A stretch of DNA of 59,056 bases from a virus (IMGVR_UViG_3300043395_003306:1-59056); one strand, 5' to 3'. Shown: positions 40,363 to 51,340, numbered from the stretch's first letter. The notes: generated by a model not told the origin, from the sequence alone. Program-made: numbers and translations.

Positions 40363-43300
40363 CAGGTCTGTTCCGTCCTAAAGATTCGTCCGGCAAACGT
40401 TCCTATAACCGGCGGAGTGCGGCTTAGGCGGAACGAATAGTCGCTGACCTCCGAGATCATGATTTGAATCATGTCGTCGTACTCAAAAATGTCTCCAGGT
40501 TCTACGCTGGCAACAAAGGGGTCGTTCGCCAAGTCTCCACGCAAGTGGTACGACGATACCGTAGTTACGACGCCAGTTGGGTCTACGATAAACTCTACTG
40601 CCGGGGCAAGCACGGTTAACAGGGGTGCCGGGGCCTCGTCGTCGTTTGGAGGGACTTCTAGTGTGAGGTCAGTAACTCCCACACTTTCGATGACGTAGAC
40701 TCCTGCGTTTCGTGCGGCGCTTTGCAACTCTACGCGCATGCCTGGGGTGACGCCGCCGGCCACAAAGTCACTCGACGCGGAAGTGACTGTCCGAGTTGCC
40801 ATGTCTACGACAGCATCGACAATACCTGTAAACAGCACCGTCATCGGACGCATTACGTCAAGCTCTGCGTACTCCCCAGTCCAAAGTACCTCAAGGGCCG
40901 TGTCTGAGTCGGCGGCAGCCGCATCCAGCGCAGGACGTGTCACACGTATGGTGACACCGACCGCGGTACCCAGCGACCCGCCGCCGAGTTTTACAATGAT
41001 GTCTGCTGGGGACGGAATACCCGCGATCTCAAAGGTCTTACCCACGTCAGATGGAACAGGGCTATTTACGATCTCTACGACATCGCCCTTCCGTATGAAA
41101 GAGCCAGCGTGTTGTAACCCAGTAATTACAGATGTACCGGCTGCTGTGGCCGCGATGTTGGAGACTAAAAGAGGGTTCTGTAGGAGGGCTTCTCGATAAA
41201 CGTAGACCTCCACGGAACCCGAAGCCGTGGATTCTTTTTCAGCCACGATAGTGTCGGACTCTTGTGTTCCCACTGCGCTACGTGTGACCGCAACAACAAC
41301 GTCCTCGTAGGGGGCACCGGAGGGGTCCACGATGAGGAGTCGGTCCCCTGGGGCTACGCGGTTCACGATAAAGTTTCCGCCAGTAGCTACGATGTTTTGG
41401 CTTCCCGCAGTTGCTTCTCCGACCCCAAACCAGATTAGCGGCCCGTCGGCACGCTGAATGACAAACTCTTGGGCCTCCCCCGCCAACACCGTATCAGGAG
41501 AGGGAGACTCTGGAGAGTACGTAGAGAAGTAGAAGGTATCTAACTGCCGAATACGGAGCGTCGTGTCGTCTACGACCTCTCTAATTTCGTAGCTTCCTGT
41601 GTTGGACCCGGAGAGTATAACCAGCACATCGCCTGGGTACTTCACCGTATCGTCGGCCGCTTTTACAAACGCAGAACCTCGGGTCTCAATAGGACCAAAG
41701 TACTCGTTAAGGGGACTAGTTAACGGATCAACAAAACCGCCTCGTGCGGAAGTAACAAGAAGTTCCCCAGACCCGTCTCCGTTGGGCGTTACAAGATCGC
41801 GACCCCTAAACAGCGTGCGAGAACTAAATGCACCCGTATCCGCTGCGCGAAGAGCAACGCTACCGCCGTCGTAGTCGTCCGTCATGTGTGTCGATTCAAC
41901 GCTAAATGCCGGGTCATCAAACAACAAAAGAGTACCGTCAAACGAGATATCTGTTTCTACCGTTACGGTGTCAGAAAGGTAAAGCAGTCCCACAAGTGCC
42001 GGTCGTGTGTAGATAGGGCGTGCATCGTCTACAAAACGAGAAACGAGCGCAATATCTTCCCCAGGTAGCTGGCGCAGATCTACAACCAGCTCCCATGTAT
42101 GGTACTTTTCAATCTCTCTATTAGAGAGCGTTCCGTACCTAGACCACCAATAAGGGTCACTGACGTAGTCGGATATTTGAACTGCGTTTGTTAGAGACTG
42201 GTACGCAAGTACTACGTCTCCGACCGCCAGCGTAAGACCCGTAGCCGGGTTTGTGGCTATGCCAGAGAACTCTGGGGCGCCGTACCCTACGCGGTAGTAC
42301 AGGTACGTACGGTACTTTGCTGTAGGTGACCCCGCCGAATCAATATCTTGGATTGTGACGCGACCCTGGGTTTCCGAGAAGTCGTCGTCTATGTCTACGA
42401 TTAAGCCGTCCGACGCGGAAACTGCTGCTCCCAACAGTAGGTTGGCAGCGGTTACCATGTTTTCTTCTGTAGGGCCGTTAGTGAGTCCGTACGCCAATCC
42501 GCGCACTACCGTTAGGTAGTCTGCCTGCGACGTGCCGAATTCATCTAGCTCGTCTTTTGTAATACCCACTAACGCGCCAAAGTTATCCTCAATCAGTGGC
42601 GAGTTATCGAACAAGGAAATCTCTGCCCAGAGCTGCTTAGGTGCTGCTGCCGCGCCAACAAACGTACCAGGGACAAACTGAAGGTAGTTTGCTGTGTTGC
42701 GGCGGCTCAGTTTATAGCGCAGTCCCGTGGCGGTTGTAGCAAAGACGAGTGCGCTGCCTACCGTAGGCCGTACGCGTATAGAAGTCTCAGACAGTATTTC
42801 CGTGACCACAAAAGTCTCGTACGTACCAGACAAACGTAAAGATACCGTGTCCAGCGGAAGCAACCCGTAACTTACAAGCGCCTCAGAGGGCAGATTTAGA
42901 ATATCAGAACCTGCCACTACGGAAGCGTTGCTGCCCGCAAATGCGCCAGTGCTGTGTACGACAAACTCATCGTTTTGCTGTAGGACAGAGGGTGTCGTGT
43001 CGCGTACCAGTAAAGAGCCGTCTGCCGCCACAACTTGAAATCCGCCTTCTACCTCATCTACCGAGGGTGCGCGGATGTACTCAAACAGGGCCGGTACTCC
43101 GACTAAGTCGTCGTCGACCTTAATCTTAGAGTTACGCCAAAGACCCTGAATGCGCGGAGTAAACGCGGATACGTCTACCCGAACAATTGTCTCATCGCTG
43201 AGCGGTAAATTAAAGTTAGAAGCAGAGAATGCGGTCGAAAGTGCGGCACCATATACATCCGCAGCTATCCTACCTAACTCTACCGTATCCGTATCCACGT

Positions 43301-45077
43301 CGTAGGTAGCGGAAGGAATCTGTAAATCATTAAAAAAGTTATAGATTTCTTCTTGGCTAAGTCCGTAGGCGGCTGGTGCCCCAGAAGACAAAACAGGCAA
43401 CGTCCTGCCAACGCTAAACATTACCTTGTTGCCGTAGGCACCAAGCACCGCGCAAGGCAGTAACGCCTCGTAGTTAGATCGGACATCTTGCACCGAAAAC
43501 TCTATGAGGTCTCCGACAGACGCCCCCTCTTCTTCTATGTCTACACCGGACACCACACACGTATTGCCGATGTACCAAGTTGCATCTACAAGACCGGCAG
43601 GAACACTATTTTTAGGCACCGTAACGACCCACTCGGTGCCAACCAAACTTACGGCTACGATTGGGACAGTAACACCGCCAACATGAATAAGGCGGTCTGT
43701 TAAGCTGTACGGAAGAAGTAATGAGTACGTTTGTGTTGCATTTATAGCGGCGGACATAGCCGTAGTCAGCACATATCCGTTACGCGCGCTATTTACGGCA
43801 CCGACAGTAAACAGAACTCCTGCGTCTGCGCCACCAGTAATCTGAATCTCACGCCCAACCATCGAATCAAAAACATGGCGGGGCGAGACAATAATCTCGT
43901 AAGCGCTTGTAACGGTGGCTGTCCCTGTGACAGTGCCAGATTCGTACACATTGAGGTCTGCCTCAGAAGCAGGCAGAAAGACTTTAGTTGCATACGCGGT
44001 GCCTGGGTAGTCCACCGAGACAGACACAGGTCGCAGAACCGAAAAAGACATTCCAGTTCTGTTTCGGATAGGCGCAGTTCCGATGTCTATCTTGTTGTCG
44101 GAGGACAAACCCCCAGCAAGGCCTACCGCGGTCACTACGTAGTAGTCGGAGTCCGCCCCGGCCACCAGCTTAAGTACGTCGCCTGCTACAACGCCCGCTG
44201 CTGCAAAATCTACAGACAGAGAGGTCAGGACAGAGCTGGTTCTGACGCCCCACAGATCCGTGCCCGACACAACTACGTCCGCAGCCGGATCCAAAGAATT
44301 TCTACGAACTACGTAGCCAGAGGAATCAGAATTTTGCCGAAGGATCCGGTAAGACCCGGCACTACCGCCAGACCCAATTACAAGGTCTTGGCCGACGGCT
44401 CTGTCGGAGGCGGCTACGCCAATAAGCACAACTTCTTGGTGGCTGATAACGACAGCCGTTGCTTCTTGAGAGTCGTCCGTAGTCCTTGCGCCTAGGCCTC
44501 CCTGTACAGGGCCAAGTACAACCTCAAACTCTCTTCCGCGCAGGTCGTAATGTGGGAAGTACGGCAGCCACCGACGCTCGTAGTACTTTTTTATCGTAGA
44601 TAGAGATTTGCTCTGCGACGCCTGGTACGCCCGAGAGATGTCCGTCCCGACTACCTGAGTGTACCCGGACCAGAGGGAAGAAAAGACCTCGGTGCTGCGG
44701 ACAAGTCCCCAGAAGTCACCAACTACCTCGTAGAGCCACGCAGCATCCGGAGTTGTAGGCTCTTGCGTAAAACCCAGGACATACTGACAACTGACGGTAG
44801 AACTTGCCGTCTCGGACTCTAAGCTTTCGTTTGTTACGGTTACCTGTACGACGTAGGTGCCGGGCTGGTCTGGCGTTAGTAGAACCACGCCATCAGATTC
44901 CTCCGCCGAAGAGAGATCTGAGGACAAGAGTAGACTACCTACGGGCTTAGAGAGCAACTCCCAAGTAAACGCTACATTTTCTCCCGTCGAATCATACGAA
45001 GAAGATGCGTTAAGCCGGACAGAGACCCCAGGTGTCGTTAGGAACTCCTGAGGGCTTAGTAAAGCACTTACCGGCAT
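40362..45077 (-). CDS. giant baseplate/tail protein with N-terminal PKD-like domain (1571 aa)
   Basis: ATG 45077 follows AGGAGAG. Residues about 15-95 look like a PKD-type Ig domain: SSYDSTGENVAFTWELLSKP and PGTYVVQVTVTN. A helical domain containing FWGLVRSTEVFSSLWSGY follows. The rest is made of repeated beta modules with GDxlxlxxGxnxGxYxI signatures, for example near 41588-41612 and 44347-44370. It lies between J-like wedge and giant tail genes, so a baseplate wedge or fibre-support role is likely. No enzymatic motif is seen. Confidence 0.65.
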   Translation of the reverse strand: MPVSALLSPQEFLTTPGVSVRLNASSSYDSTGENVAFTWELLSKPVGSLLLSSDLSSAEESDGVVLLTPDQPGTYVVQVTVTNESLESETASSTVSCQYVLGFTQEPTTPDAAWLYEVVGDFWGLVRSTEVFSSLWSGYTQVVGTDISRAYQASQSKSLSTIKKYYERRWLPYFPHYDLRGREFEVVLGPVQGGLGARTTDDSQEATAVVISHQEVVLIGVAASDRAVGQDLVIGSGGSAGSYRILRQNSDSSGYVVRRNSLDPAADVVVSGTDLWGVRTSSVLTSLSVDFAAAGVVAGDVLKLVAGADSDYYVVTAVGLAGGLSSDNKIDIGTAPIRNRTGMSFSVLRPVSVSVDYPGTAYATKVFLPASEADLNVYESGTVTGTATVTSAYEIIVSPRHVFDSMVGREIQITGGADAGVLFTVGAVNSARNGYVLTTAMSAAINATQTYSLLLPYSLTDRLIHVGGVTVPIVAVSLVGTEWVVTVPKNSVPAGLVDATWYIGNTCVVSGVDIEEEGASVGDLIEFSVQDVRSNYEALLPCAVLGAYGNKVMFSVGRTLPVLSSGAPAAYGLSQEEIYNFFNDLQIPSATYDVDTDTVELGRIAADVYGAALSTAFSASNFNLPLSDETIVRVDVSAFTPRIQGLWRNSKIKVDDDLVGVPALFEYIRAPSVDEVEGGFQVVAADGSLLVRDTTPSVLQQNDEFVVHSTGAFAGSNASVVAGSDILNLPSEALVSYGLLPLDTVSLRLSGTYETFVVTEILSETSIRVRPTVGSALVFATTATGLRYKLSRRNTANYLQFVPGTFVGAAAAPKQLWAEISLFDNSPLIEDNFGALVGITKDELDEFGTSQADYLTVVRGLAYGLTNGPTEENMVTAANLLLGAAVSASDGLIVDIDDDFSETQGRVTIQDIDSAGSPTAKYRTYLYYRVGYGAPEFSGIATNPATGLTLAVGDVVLAYQSLTNAVQISDYVSDPYWWSRYGTLSNREIEKYHTWELVVDLRQLPGEDIALVSRFVDDARPIYTRPALVGLLYLSDTVTVETDISFDGTLLLFDDPAFSVESTHMTDDYDGGSVALRAADTGAFSSRTLFRGRDLVTPNGDGSGELLVTSARGGFVDPLTSPLNEYFGPIETRGSAFVKAADDTVKYPGDVLVILSGSNTGSYEIREVVDDTTLRIRQLDTFYFSTYSPESPSPDTVLAGEAQEFVIQRADGPLIWFGVGEATAGSQNIVATGGNFIVNRVAPGDRLLIVDPSGAPYEDVVVAVTRSAVGTQESDTIVAEKESTASGSVEVYVYREALLQNPLLVSNIAATAAGTSVITGLQHAGSFIRKGDVVEIVNSPVPSDVGKTFEIAGIPSPADIIVKLGGGSLGTAVGVTIRVTRPALDAAAADSDTALEVLWTGEYAELDVMRPMTVLFTGIVDAVVDMATRTVTSASSDFVAGGVTPGMRVELQSAARNAGVYVIESVGVTDLTLEVPPNDDEAPAPLLTVLAPAVEFIVDPTGVVTTVSSYHLRGDLANDPFVASVEPGDIFEYDDMIQIMISEVSDYSFRLSRTPPVIGTFAGRIFRTEQT

Positions 45078-45115
45078 AGTCTCTCCTGCACTTGACTACC
45101 TTTATCGGAGTTTCC

Positions 45116-45352
45116 GTGGAAACCACCCCGCTGCCTGCTGATCTTATCCGAGAAATCCTCAAAGGACACGAGAGTATGCTGCACGAGCTTGTGGGGGCAA
45201 ATAGCGCGGCAAAACAGGAGATATTAAGTTCCTCCTGCCCAAAGTGCTCGGTACCCCTTCAGCCCCGTCCGCACCCAGACCCAGAGGTCCTGTTTGGTAC
45301 CGGCAGCATAACGTACCGAGCTTACTGCCCTATTTGCCGCAGCAACCAATAA
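45116..45352 (+). CDS. small zinc-ribbon protein, lone rightward gene (78 aa)
   Basis: GTG 45116 is chosen because GGAG lies five bases upstream. A TTG at 45092 is possible. The N-terminus is helical and the C-terminal half has CPKC and CPIC separated by 30 residues, a zinc ribbon. It is set against leftward baseplate genes, diverges from the 1571-residue gene by 38 bases, and its stop abuts the stop of the J-like gene exactly. Function is unknown. Confidence 0.6.
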   Translation: METTPLPADLIREILKGHESMLHELVGANSAAKQEILSSSCPKCSVPLQPRPHPDPEVLFGTGSITYRAYCPICRSNQ

Positions 45353-48300
45353 TCACGAAGTCGGACTGTCTACGGCAACTTTTATGTGCTCTCCGTACTC
45401 CTTAACTCCGCTTCCTACAGGACCCGGGACGTAGCACGTAGTTCTGTTGCTCCCGTTGTGGTCGATGACAGTTCCGATGGAATCCTCTGAGCGAGTAAGA
45501 ACAAGACGGCGGTCAAGATCGTGGGCCACCGCGTATAGATACAGAGGGTGCGGGTAGTTCTTGATTGAGTAAGACGCTAATACTGACTCAATTGCCGAAA
45601 GGCGCAGTATTGAGGTCGGCGGCAATCCCGTGATGTACTGCTGGATTGCCTCTTCGGCCAAAGACGCGTCTGCCTCAATCGAGTTGGCTACCGTCGCACC
45701 CACAGACATTGAGATGTACGAGGGCATAAAAGCACGCGCCAGCGGATTGGCGCACAGAATACGGTCTGCCGAGCTGTTGAGCAGCTGCTGTACCTGGACA
45801 GTTGCGGACGAGTACTCGTACTCAACAAGAAGTCGGCGACCCAGTAGCAATAGGCGATTCTCTACCGCGTCGTCTCTGCCAATTGGCAGAAGACTATTGC
45901 TAAACGTCACTTCTGTTTGCTCTTGAGAAGAGAACGTATGGCGCGTATTTGCAGTGCTAAAGAAGTAACCGTCGGCCGTGTACGTCCCAAAGACGGGCTC
46001 TAGTCGCGTTCCACGACTGATGTTGTTGAGGTCTTGCGAGTCTAAAGAGTGCGCCACTACGTCAAAGTAGAAGTACGCTGCCTCTTTTTGTGTAGCCATT
46101 GTTGTAGACGAAATGTGCTGAGAGCTGTTACGCACAAAACCACAGGGCTGGCGGAACCCTACTCGCGGGGCACGCGCTACAGCCTCCGCATGATCCTCCA
46201 TACCGTTACTGGTGGGGGGATCCGCGATGGAGACCAACACAGAACAGGCAGCTGCGTCAAGAGACCGCTCTACGGAGATAACAGGCCACTCTTTTGGTCG
46301 TCCGGAGTAGATACGGAAGGGCCGCACTCCCACAAACTCCGTAGCGTTCCCCAGCTCTGATGCCGCAGGTGCTGTTGTGGGGGCGCGGACAATTGCCCAG
46401 TGCAAGCCCATTTCTGCGTGCAGGAACTCCGCGTCTGCTAGAGTAATTTGGTACCCACCAGATACCGCCGTAATGGCTGTGATTTCATAGCTGCCGGAGG
46501 TTGATAGGAAGTTTGAGCCCCACACGGTCAGGTACTTACCAATGTAGCTACTGCCCAGAGTGCCGCTGGCGTCTGAAACAACGACCTGGGCTGCGGTAGC
46601 TGGGTCTGTCTGACAAGCGTTGCCAGACATGAACACGGTACCGCTGCTTGCCGTTAGGGCGCGGTCAAGGACCAGTTCTGTCGCGGAGAGCCGGCTACTA
46701 ATTCGGTACACCCCGGCGTCGTCACCTTCTTCAATGTAAAGAAGGTCCCCAACCTGAACCACATCGTTAGAGTCAAACGTGTCGGTGTCTTCCCAAATTG
46801 GAGGGGTGACAAACGTAAACTCTGGCGCCGTGACGGAAGGAAGACGGACAGTGGAGGACCCCGCAGTTGTAATTAGTGCAGGAAGCCGCTCAAATACGAC
46901 GTCTGGAGTTGCGTCCTCTGCCGTTTTTAATAGCATGAACTTTTGCTCATGCAGTTGGAATAGATCCCCTTGGGTCAGTCCACGGTAGAACCAAGACTCG
47001 CCTTCCTGCTCTGTAAAGGATAGCCGAAGCGCCGTTGCTCCTGTGTATTCTGTAGGAATACGGCAGTCTCGATAGAGGTTCGGAGGCCCGCCACCATTAT
47101 CGGCTTCCTGCTCGCTGGGAAATAGGCGAACCGGGGGCAGATCTGCTGACGCAGTAAACAGCAGCTGCTCGGCCCCAACCGGAACTGAAAACAACGTAGG
47201 AGCGGCGGGACTATGGATCTCGGTAACTACCGTTCCGGCGGTGGATGTACCAAAAGCAGCCCCATCAGAAAGTTCCGGAACAACTCCAGCAGCTGCAAAA
47301 TCTGTTTTGTCCACAAGAAGGCTTATGTCATTACCCGTACGCACAGACGTAAAAATTAGATTGCTGCTGTCGCCCGTAATTACGACAAATTCCGCATCTG
47401 CGTCAATCTGCTCCTGCATCAGGGCTGCTAGTTCACTTGCCGTCTTAGTGAGGTCGTCGGGTGCTGCGGTAAACACGCCGCGTACCCGCTCGTAGTTGTC
47501 ACGGACCTCAACTACAAACTCCTCCGCGTCTGTACCGGGAGAGGCCGGCGTGTAGGCAAGCGTCAGAACTGCCGCCGTTAGCGTGGGGTCGTCGTAGGTA
47601 AGACGCTTACATGGGCGGGGCCCGAATACCGTTACTGACGTAGGCTCTTGGAAGTACAGCCGGATTTTTTGATCGGCAGTTCGGCGTCCTACTCGGTACT
47701 CCGTAAAGAGCATCTGCCACAGGGCCCTGAGCGTCTTTGCGGGATCTAGCTTAAAGGTCTCGGGGAGATCAAAACCCATTGAGTCTAGGAACCGGAAAAG
47801 CCAAGACAGGAACTGGCCGATCCATTCCCAGGGAGAGACCCCAGTAGTTACTGGAAGGCCACTTACCGACTCTGTGACTGCGGCGTACCCATCAAAGTCC
47901 CCAGGCACTGGTAAAGACGCCAAATCGGGAATGCCGTCAGCAAAGAAAGAGGCGAGATCGCCAAACAACTCTACTGGGAATTCTCCGTCAATAACTACGG
48001 CAGTTACTGGGTAAAACTTTGAGATATCTGCGGTGCCCTCTACGATTGAGTAGGCAGTCCCTACGCGGTACTTGTGTACCGCATGGATAGAGTACTGGCC
48101 CTCATTTGCACCTGCAAGAAGAGACACAACATCACCCGGCTTCGCAAGTGACAGTGCCGGGGGTGCACTAATCAGCTGGCCTGTTGTGTACTTGCTGACT
48201 GCCTCTGCAAAGGTATCTGTAGTAGCAAGCAGCGCCTCCCAATCAAACTCGGGAAGCGCAACAAGCACGTTGTTGCAGCCGTCAAACATCTCGCCTGGCA

Positions 48301-51300
48301 GGCAGATCTCAAACTGCAAAAGCGGCTCAACAAGAGTTGTGACCGTGGCATCAACGGTGGTAGCACTAGAGGTGACAACGTCTCCAGTTGCTAATGCCCC
48401 TCCCGTTGTTCCGGATACGGTAAATCTTCCGCGAACCCCCGTTATGAGTGCGGCCGCTCCCGAGGTCTGCCCAACAATCGTTGCCGACGGGTCGACCTCA
48501 AAGCTCTGTGCGCCTGGACCCGTAATATTGGTGAGCCTTAACGTAGTAGGAGACGTGATCTGCACCGTAGCGCCCATCTCGCTAGCAGTGCCGTCAAACT
48601 GAATAACGGTCTCGCCGTCTGTAAACAGCGAGGCATCGGCGACAACTAGTTCTTGCTCAATATCTGAGATGGTGGTGCTTACCCCACCAGAGGTAGTAAG
48701 CGTCTCCCCGGTACGGAAGGTTCCTTGCGTACTTTCGAACTCGATTGCATCTACAGGAGCACCAAACGTAATTGGTGTCAGACCGTGCACGAAGGCTTTG
48801 GCGTCTGCTCCAATGTTAAACTGATCAACTACGTTTAGCAGCCAGTTTTGCATGTTACGGAAAAACTCCGTAACAGCCACGGGCATGTTGGAGTTTAGGT
48901 AGAACTGCCCGTTTGCCATCAACGTAACGACGGCAATATACCCGTCACACGGCAGGCACTCATCGGAGTAACAGGCAAGTGCTTCAGGGAACTCATCTCG
49001 ACTGGCCGTTAAGTCTCCAGAAGGAGTCCATTCCGTTCCCGGGTCGGGAAGCACAAACGCGTTTCTGCCAATAGCTAGTTCTTTTGCACCCGAGAAGTCC
49101 CCAAGAGAGTACGCACCCAATGGAAGCGCGTAGGGAACGACAATCCCTGAATCTTGAGAAGAGGAGTCCAGAAGGCGTACACCGCCGGGCTTAATACGCA
49201 CAAACGGACGCTGGACGCCCGTTGAGGTGCGGTAGATCTCGTACTCAAGGTTTGAGTTCGTGGCACTCATTGTTGAGTTGAGAATTGGGGCCTGACCGCC
49301 CATTGTGGGGTCAAAGCCGGCAATCGTGTAAATGCCGGCGTCGTTGCCTGATAGGATTCGGAGTGTGTCGTTGACTTCAACACCAAACTGCTGAACATCA
49401 ATTCCAACGCGTACTTTTGCAGAGCCTACAGAAGTAAACAGGTCGTTGCATAGTGCGTCGGCAAAAGGCAGTAGCCGATTCTTTGGCTGAAACAGGTCAA
49501 CAGTCGCCGACGACAGGACTTGAAAATGCAGCCCTTCCTCGGACTCTGTTAGGTCCGTGTCTAGGTAGACATTCTCCCCGTCTACCTCAAGAATTCGATA
49601 CGCCCCAACATCTGCGCCAGTAAGCACAGAGATGACCATTCCCGGGGTGACCCCAAGGGATTCAAGGTCTGAAGAGACGTAGGTAATTGTCCCGCCCGCC
49701 GTGCCGGCAGAGTTAAGGATTCTCTCACCGACAAGGAAACGCCCGCTCAGTCCCGTAAGTGTCACTGTGCCGGTAGTAGAGATGATTGCGGCAGTAGCCA
49801 CCGTAGCGGTAGCCCCACTGTCTTCTCCAACAACCGCCGTTCCCGGGGTAAAGATTGTAGACGTTGAGGTAAAACCCTCAGTAAATGAAACGGCGTAGGC
49901 TACGTTTACAACGTTTCGATCTGTAGAATCCGCACCGTGTGTGATTAGGTGACGACCTTCGACTTCGGTTGTTACGGAAGACAGATCTGCAAAGTACGCA
50001 GTATTTGACTGGTCGATAGAATCCCGTACCCAGACATCGTAGTGACCGCCGATGTGTACCTGATTATCAAGTACCTCGATTGTATTATTGGTGTCCGTAG
50101 GCTGCTGAATCCCACCAGGGATATCGGAAATGGTAATTCTGGAATCAGAGCGCACAACGCAGAATACGCCCGGCAGCATCCCAGGCAGCATCCCCAGTGT
50201 GCTGCTATCTGGTGAGGGCGGCTCCGAGAGGCGGAACAACAAAATTGAGGGAATGTCGGGTAGAGTTTCCCGAGAATCAAACACGATCTCGCGTACGGTA
50301 AACTCTTCGTTACGCTCATTCTGCGGAAGATTGTAGAGTAGGTTCCAGTAGTTAAGCGCAACTACGTCGCCTACCTTGATCTTTGTAGTCCCCGAACGCC
50401 CTCGATCCTCAAACTGCGACAGCAGTAGACAGAACTGCCCTACGATAAAACAGGTGCCGGCGGCAACCACATGTCCGTCCGATGTGCCTGTAATCACATC
50501 TCTCTGCATTTCTGGGTCGCCGTAGCCGACGACCTCTACTGAGCGAATAGTCGGAAACTGCGTTTGAATACGTGTAACAATCCCACGACGCGTATTTAGG
50601 CTGCGCTCTGTGAGGCTGGTACGTACGCGACTAAGCAGCTCTACGTTTGTCTCGCGGGCTGTGCCGCCGGAGAAGGCAAACAAGTTTGTAAACTTGGTGT
50701 ACCCTGTCAGGCTTGTAACGGATGTGAGAGATCCGGCTGGAATGTTGTACGACTGTCCCTGGGTTTCTGCAACAACCTGCACATCTACGTAGTAGTAGTT
50801 GCCGCTTCGCTGAAGAAGTAGCGTTGCTGCTGAGAAGGTCTGGGCAGAAGACGGACGGAAGTTTAGGCCCGAAGAGGTAGAAAACCGAACGGTTGTCGGG
50901 ATGTAAACCTGTACGGGATTTGAGTAGTAAACCCGTACAACTCCGTAAGCAAAATTCCCACTTCTACGCGTAACAAAGAAGTTTGCAGCAAGGGCATCCG
51001 CGTCCTCCTCTCGCATAGTTGCGGCGTTATTTACAGACTGCCCTAACTTAACAAGGGAGACTTCACGCTTTAGTGCTTCCAGAAGTAGGCTTAGTGGATT
51101 GATAAGAAGGTCAACAATTGCATCGCCGTCTTCCGCCGACACGCTAGGGTATTCTTGGCGGAGCCGTGTCTTGAGGAACTCTGCAATATCCGTATCAATC
51201 GGGTCGGTGCCGAGATACTCTGCAACGGGGGCAACAACAGTCTCGTAGAGCGAAGAGCCCGCAGAAACGGAGCGCCCAGCGTAGTAGGCCTCAAGACGCT

Positions 51301-51340
51301 CTACAAGAAGGTCCTTAACGCGATCAGCTTGGATTCCCAT
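45353..51340 (-). CDS. giant baseplate J-like wedge protein (1995 aa)
   Basis: The first 300 residues match the Baseplate_J pattern: helical start, GVVRVYYSNPVQVYIPTTVRF, VDVQVVAETQGQSYNIPAGS and SLTGYTKFTNLFAFSGGTAR with ETNVELLSRVR. J-like proteins (P2 gpJ, T4 gp6 class) form the wedge ring of contractile-tail baseplates. They are usually 300-600 residues; the extra 1500 here are beta modules with repeated G-x2-G-x-Y-x-I motifs (near 46706-46730, 48088-48117, 49319-49348 and 49594-49621). The ATG overlaps the gp25-like stop (TGATG). Confidence 0.8.
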   Translation of the reverse strand: MGIQADRVKDLLVERLEAYYAGRSVSAGSSLYETVVAPVAEYLGTDPIDTDIAEFLKTRLRQEYPSVSAEDGDAIVDLLINPLSLLLEALKREVSLVKLGQSVNNAATMREEDADALAANFFVTRRSGNFAYGVVRVYYSNPVQVYIPTTVRFSTSSGLNFRPSSAQTFSAATLLLQRSGNYYYVDVQVVAETQGQSYNIPAGSLTSVTSLTGYTKFTNLFAFSGGTARETNVELLSRVRTSLTERSLNTRRGIVTRIQTQFPTIRSVEVVGYGDPEMQRDVITGTSDGHVVAAGTCFIVGQFCLLLSQFEDRGRSGTTKIKVGDVVALNYWNLLYNLPQNERNEEFTVREIVFDSRETLPDIPSILLFRLSEPPSPDSSTLGMLPGMLPGVFCVVRSDSRITISDIPGGIQQPTDTNNTIEVLDNQVHIGGHYDVWVRDSIDQSNTAYFADLSSVTTEVEGRHLITHGADSTDRNVVNVAYAVSFTEGFTSTSTIFTPGTAVVGEDSGATATVATAAIISTTGTVTLTGLSGRFLVGERILNSAGTAGGTITYVSSDLESLGVTPGMVISVLTGADVGAYRILEVDGENVYLDTDLTESEEGLHFQVLSSATVDLFQPKNRLLPFADALCNDLFTSVGSAKVRVGIDVQQFGVEVNDTLRILSGNDAGIYTIAGFDPTMGGQAPILNSTMSATNSNLEYEIYRTSTGVQRPFVRIKPGGVRLLDSSSQDSGIVVPYALPLGAYSLGDFSGAKELAIGRNAFVLPDPGTEWTPSGDLTASRDEFPEALACYSDECLPCDGYIAVVTLMANGQFYLNSNMPVAVTEFFRNMQNWLLNVVDQFNIGADAKAFVHGLTPITFGAPVDAIEFESTQGTFRTGETLTTSGGVSTTISDIEQELVVADASLFTDGETVIQFDGTASEMGATVQITSPTTLRLTNITGPGAQSFEVDPSATIVGQTSGAAALITGVRGRFTVSGTTGGALATGDVVTSSATTVDATVTTLVEPLLQFEICLPGEMFDGCNNVLVALPEFDWEALLATTDTFAEAVSKYTTGQLISAPPALSLAKPGDVVSLLAGANEGQYSIHAVHKYRVGTAYSIVEGTADISKFYPVTAVVIDGEFPVELFGDLASFFADGIPDLASLPVPGDFDGYAAVTESVSGLPVTTGVSPWEWIGQFLSWLFRFLDSMGFDLPETFKLDPAKTLRALWQMLFTEYRVGRRTADQKIRLYFQEPTSVTVFGPRPCKRLTYDDPTLTAAVLTLAYTPASPGTDAEEFVVEVRDNYERVRGVFTAAPDDLTKTASELAALMQEQIDADAEFVVITGDSSNLIFTSVRTGNDISLLVDKTDFAAAGVVPELSDGAAFGTSTAGTVVTEIHSPAAPTLFSVPVGAEQLLFTASADLPPVRLFPSEQEADNGGGPPNLYRDCRIPTEYTGATALRLSFTEQEGESWFYRGLTQGDLFQLHEQKFMLLKTAEDATPDVVFERLPALITTAGSSTVRLPSVTAPEFTFVTPPIWEDTDTFDSNDVVQVGDLLYIEEGDDAGVYRISSRLSATELVLDRALTASSGTVFMSGNACQTDPATAAQVVVSDASGTLGSSYIGKYLTVWGSNFLSTSGSYEITAITAVSGGYQITLADAEFLHAEMGLHWAIVRAPTTAPAASELGNATEFVGVRPFRIYSGRPKEWPVISVERSLDAAACSVLVSIADPPTSNGMEDHAEAVARAPRVGFRQPCGFVRNSSQHISSTTMATQKEAAYFYFDVVAHSLDSQDLNNISRGTRLEPVFGTYTADGYFFSTANTRHTFSSQEQTEVTFSNSLLPIGRDDAVENRLLLLGRRLLVEYEYSSATVQVQQLLNSSADRILCANPLARAFMPSYISMSVGATVANSIEADASLAEEAIQQYITGLPPTSILRLSAIESVLASYSIKNYPHPLYLYAVAHDLDRRLVLTRSEDSIGTVIDHNGSNRTTCYVPGPVGSGVKEYGEHIKVAVDSPTS

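Noticed and set aside
43731-44495. 254-codon rightward open frame
   Set aside because: Antisense to the 1571-residue baseplate gene; composition is irregular and there is no ribosome site.
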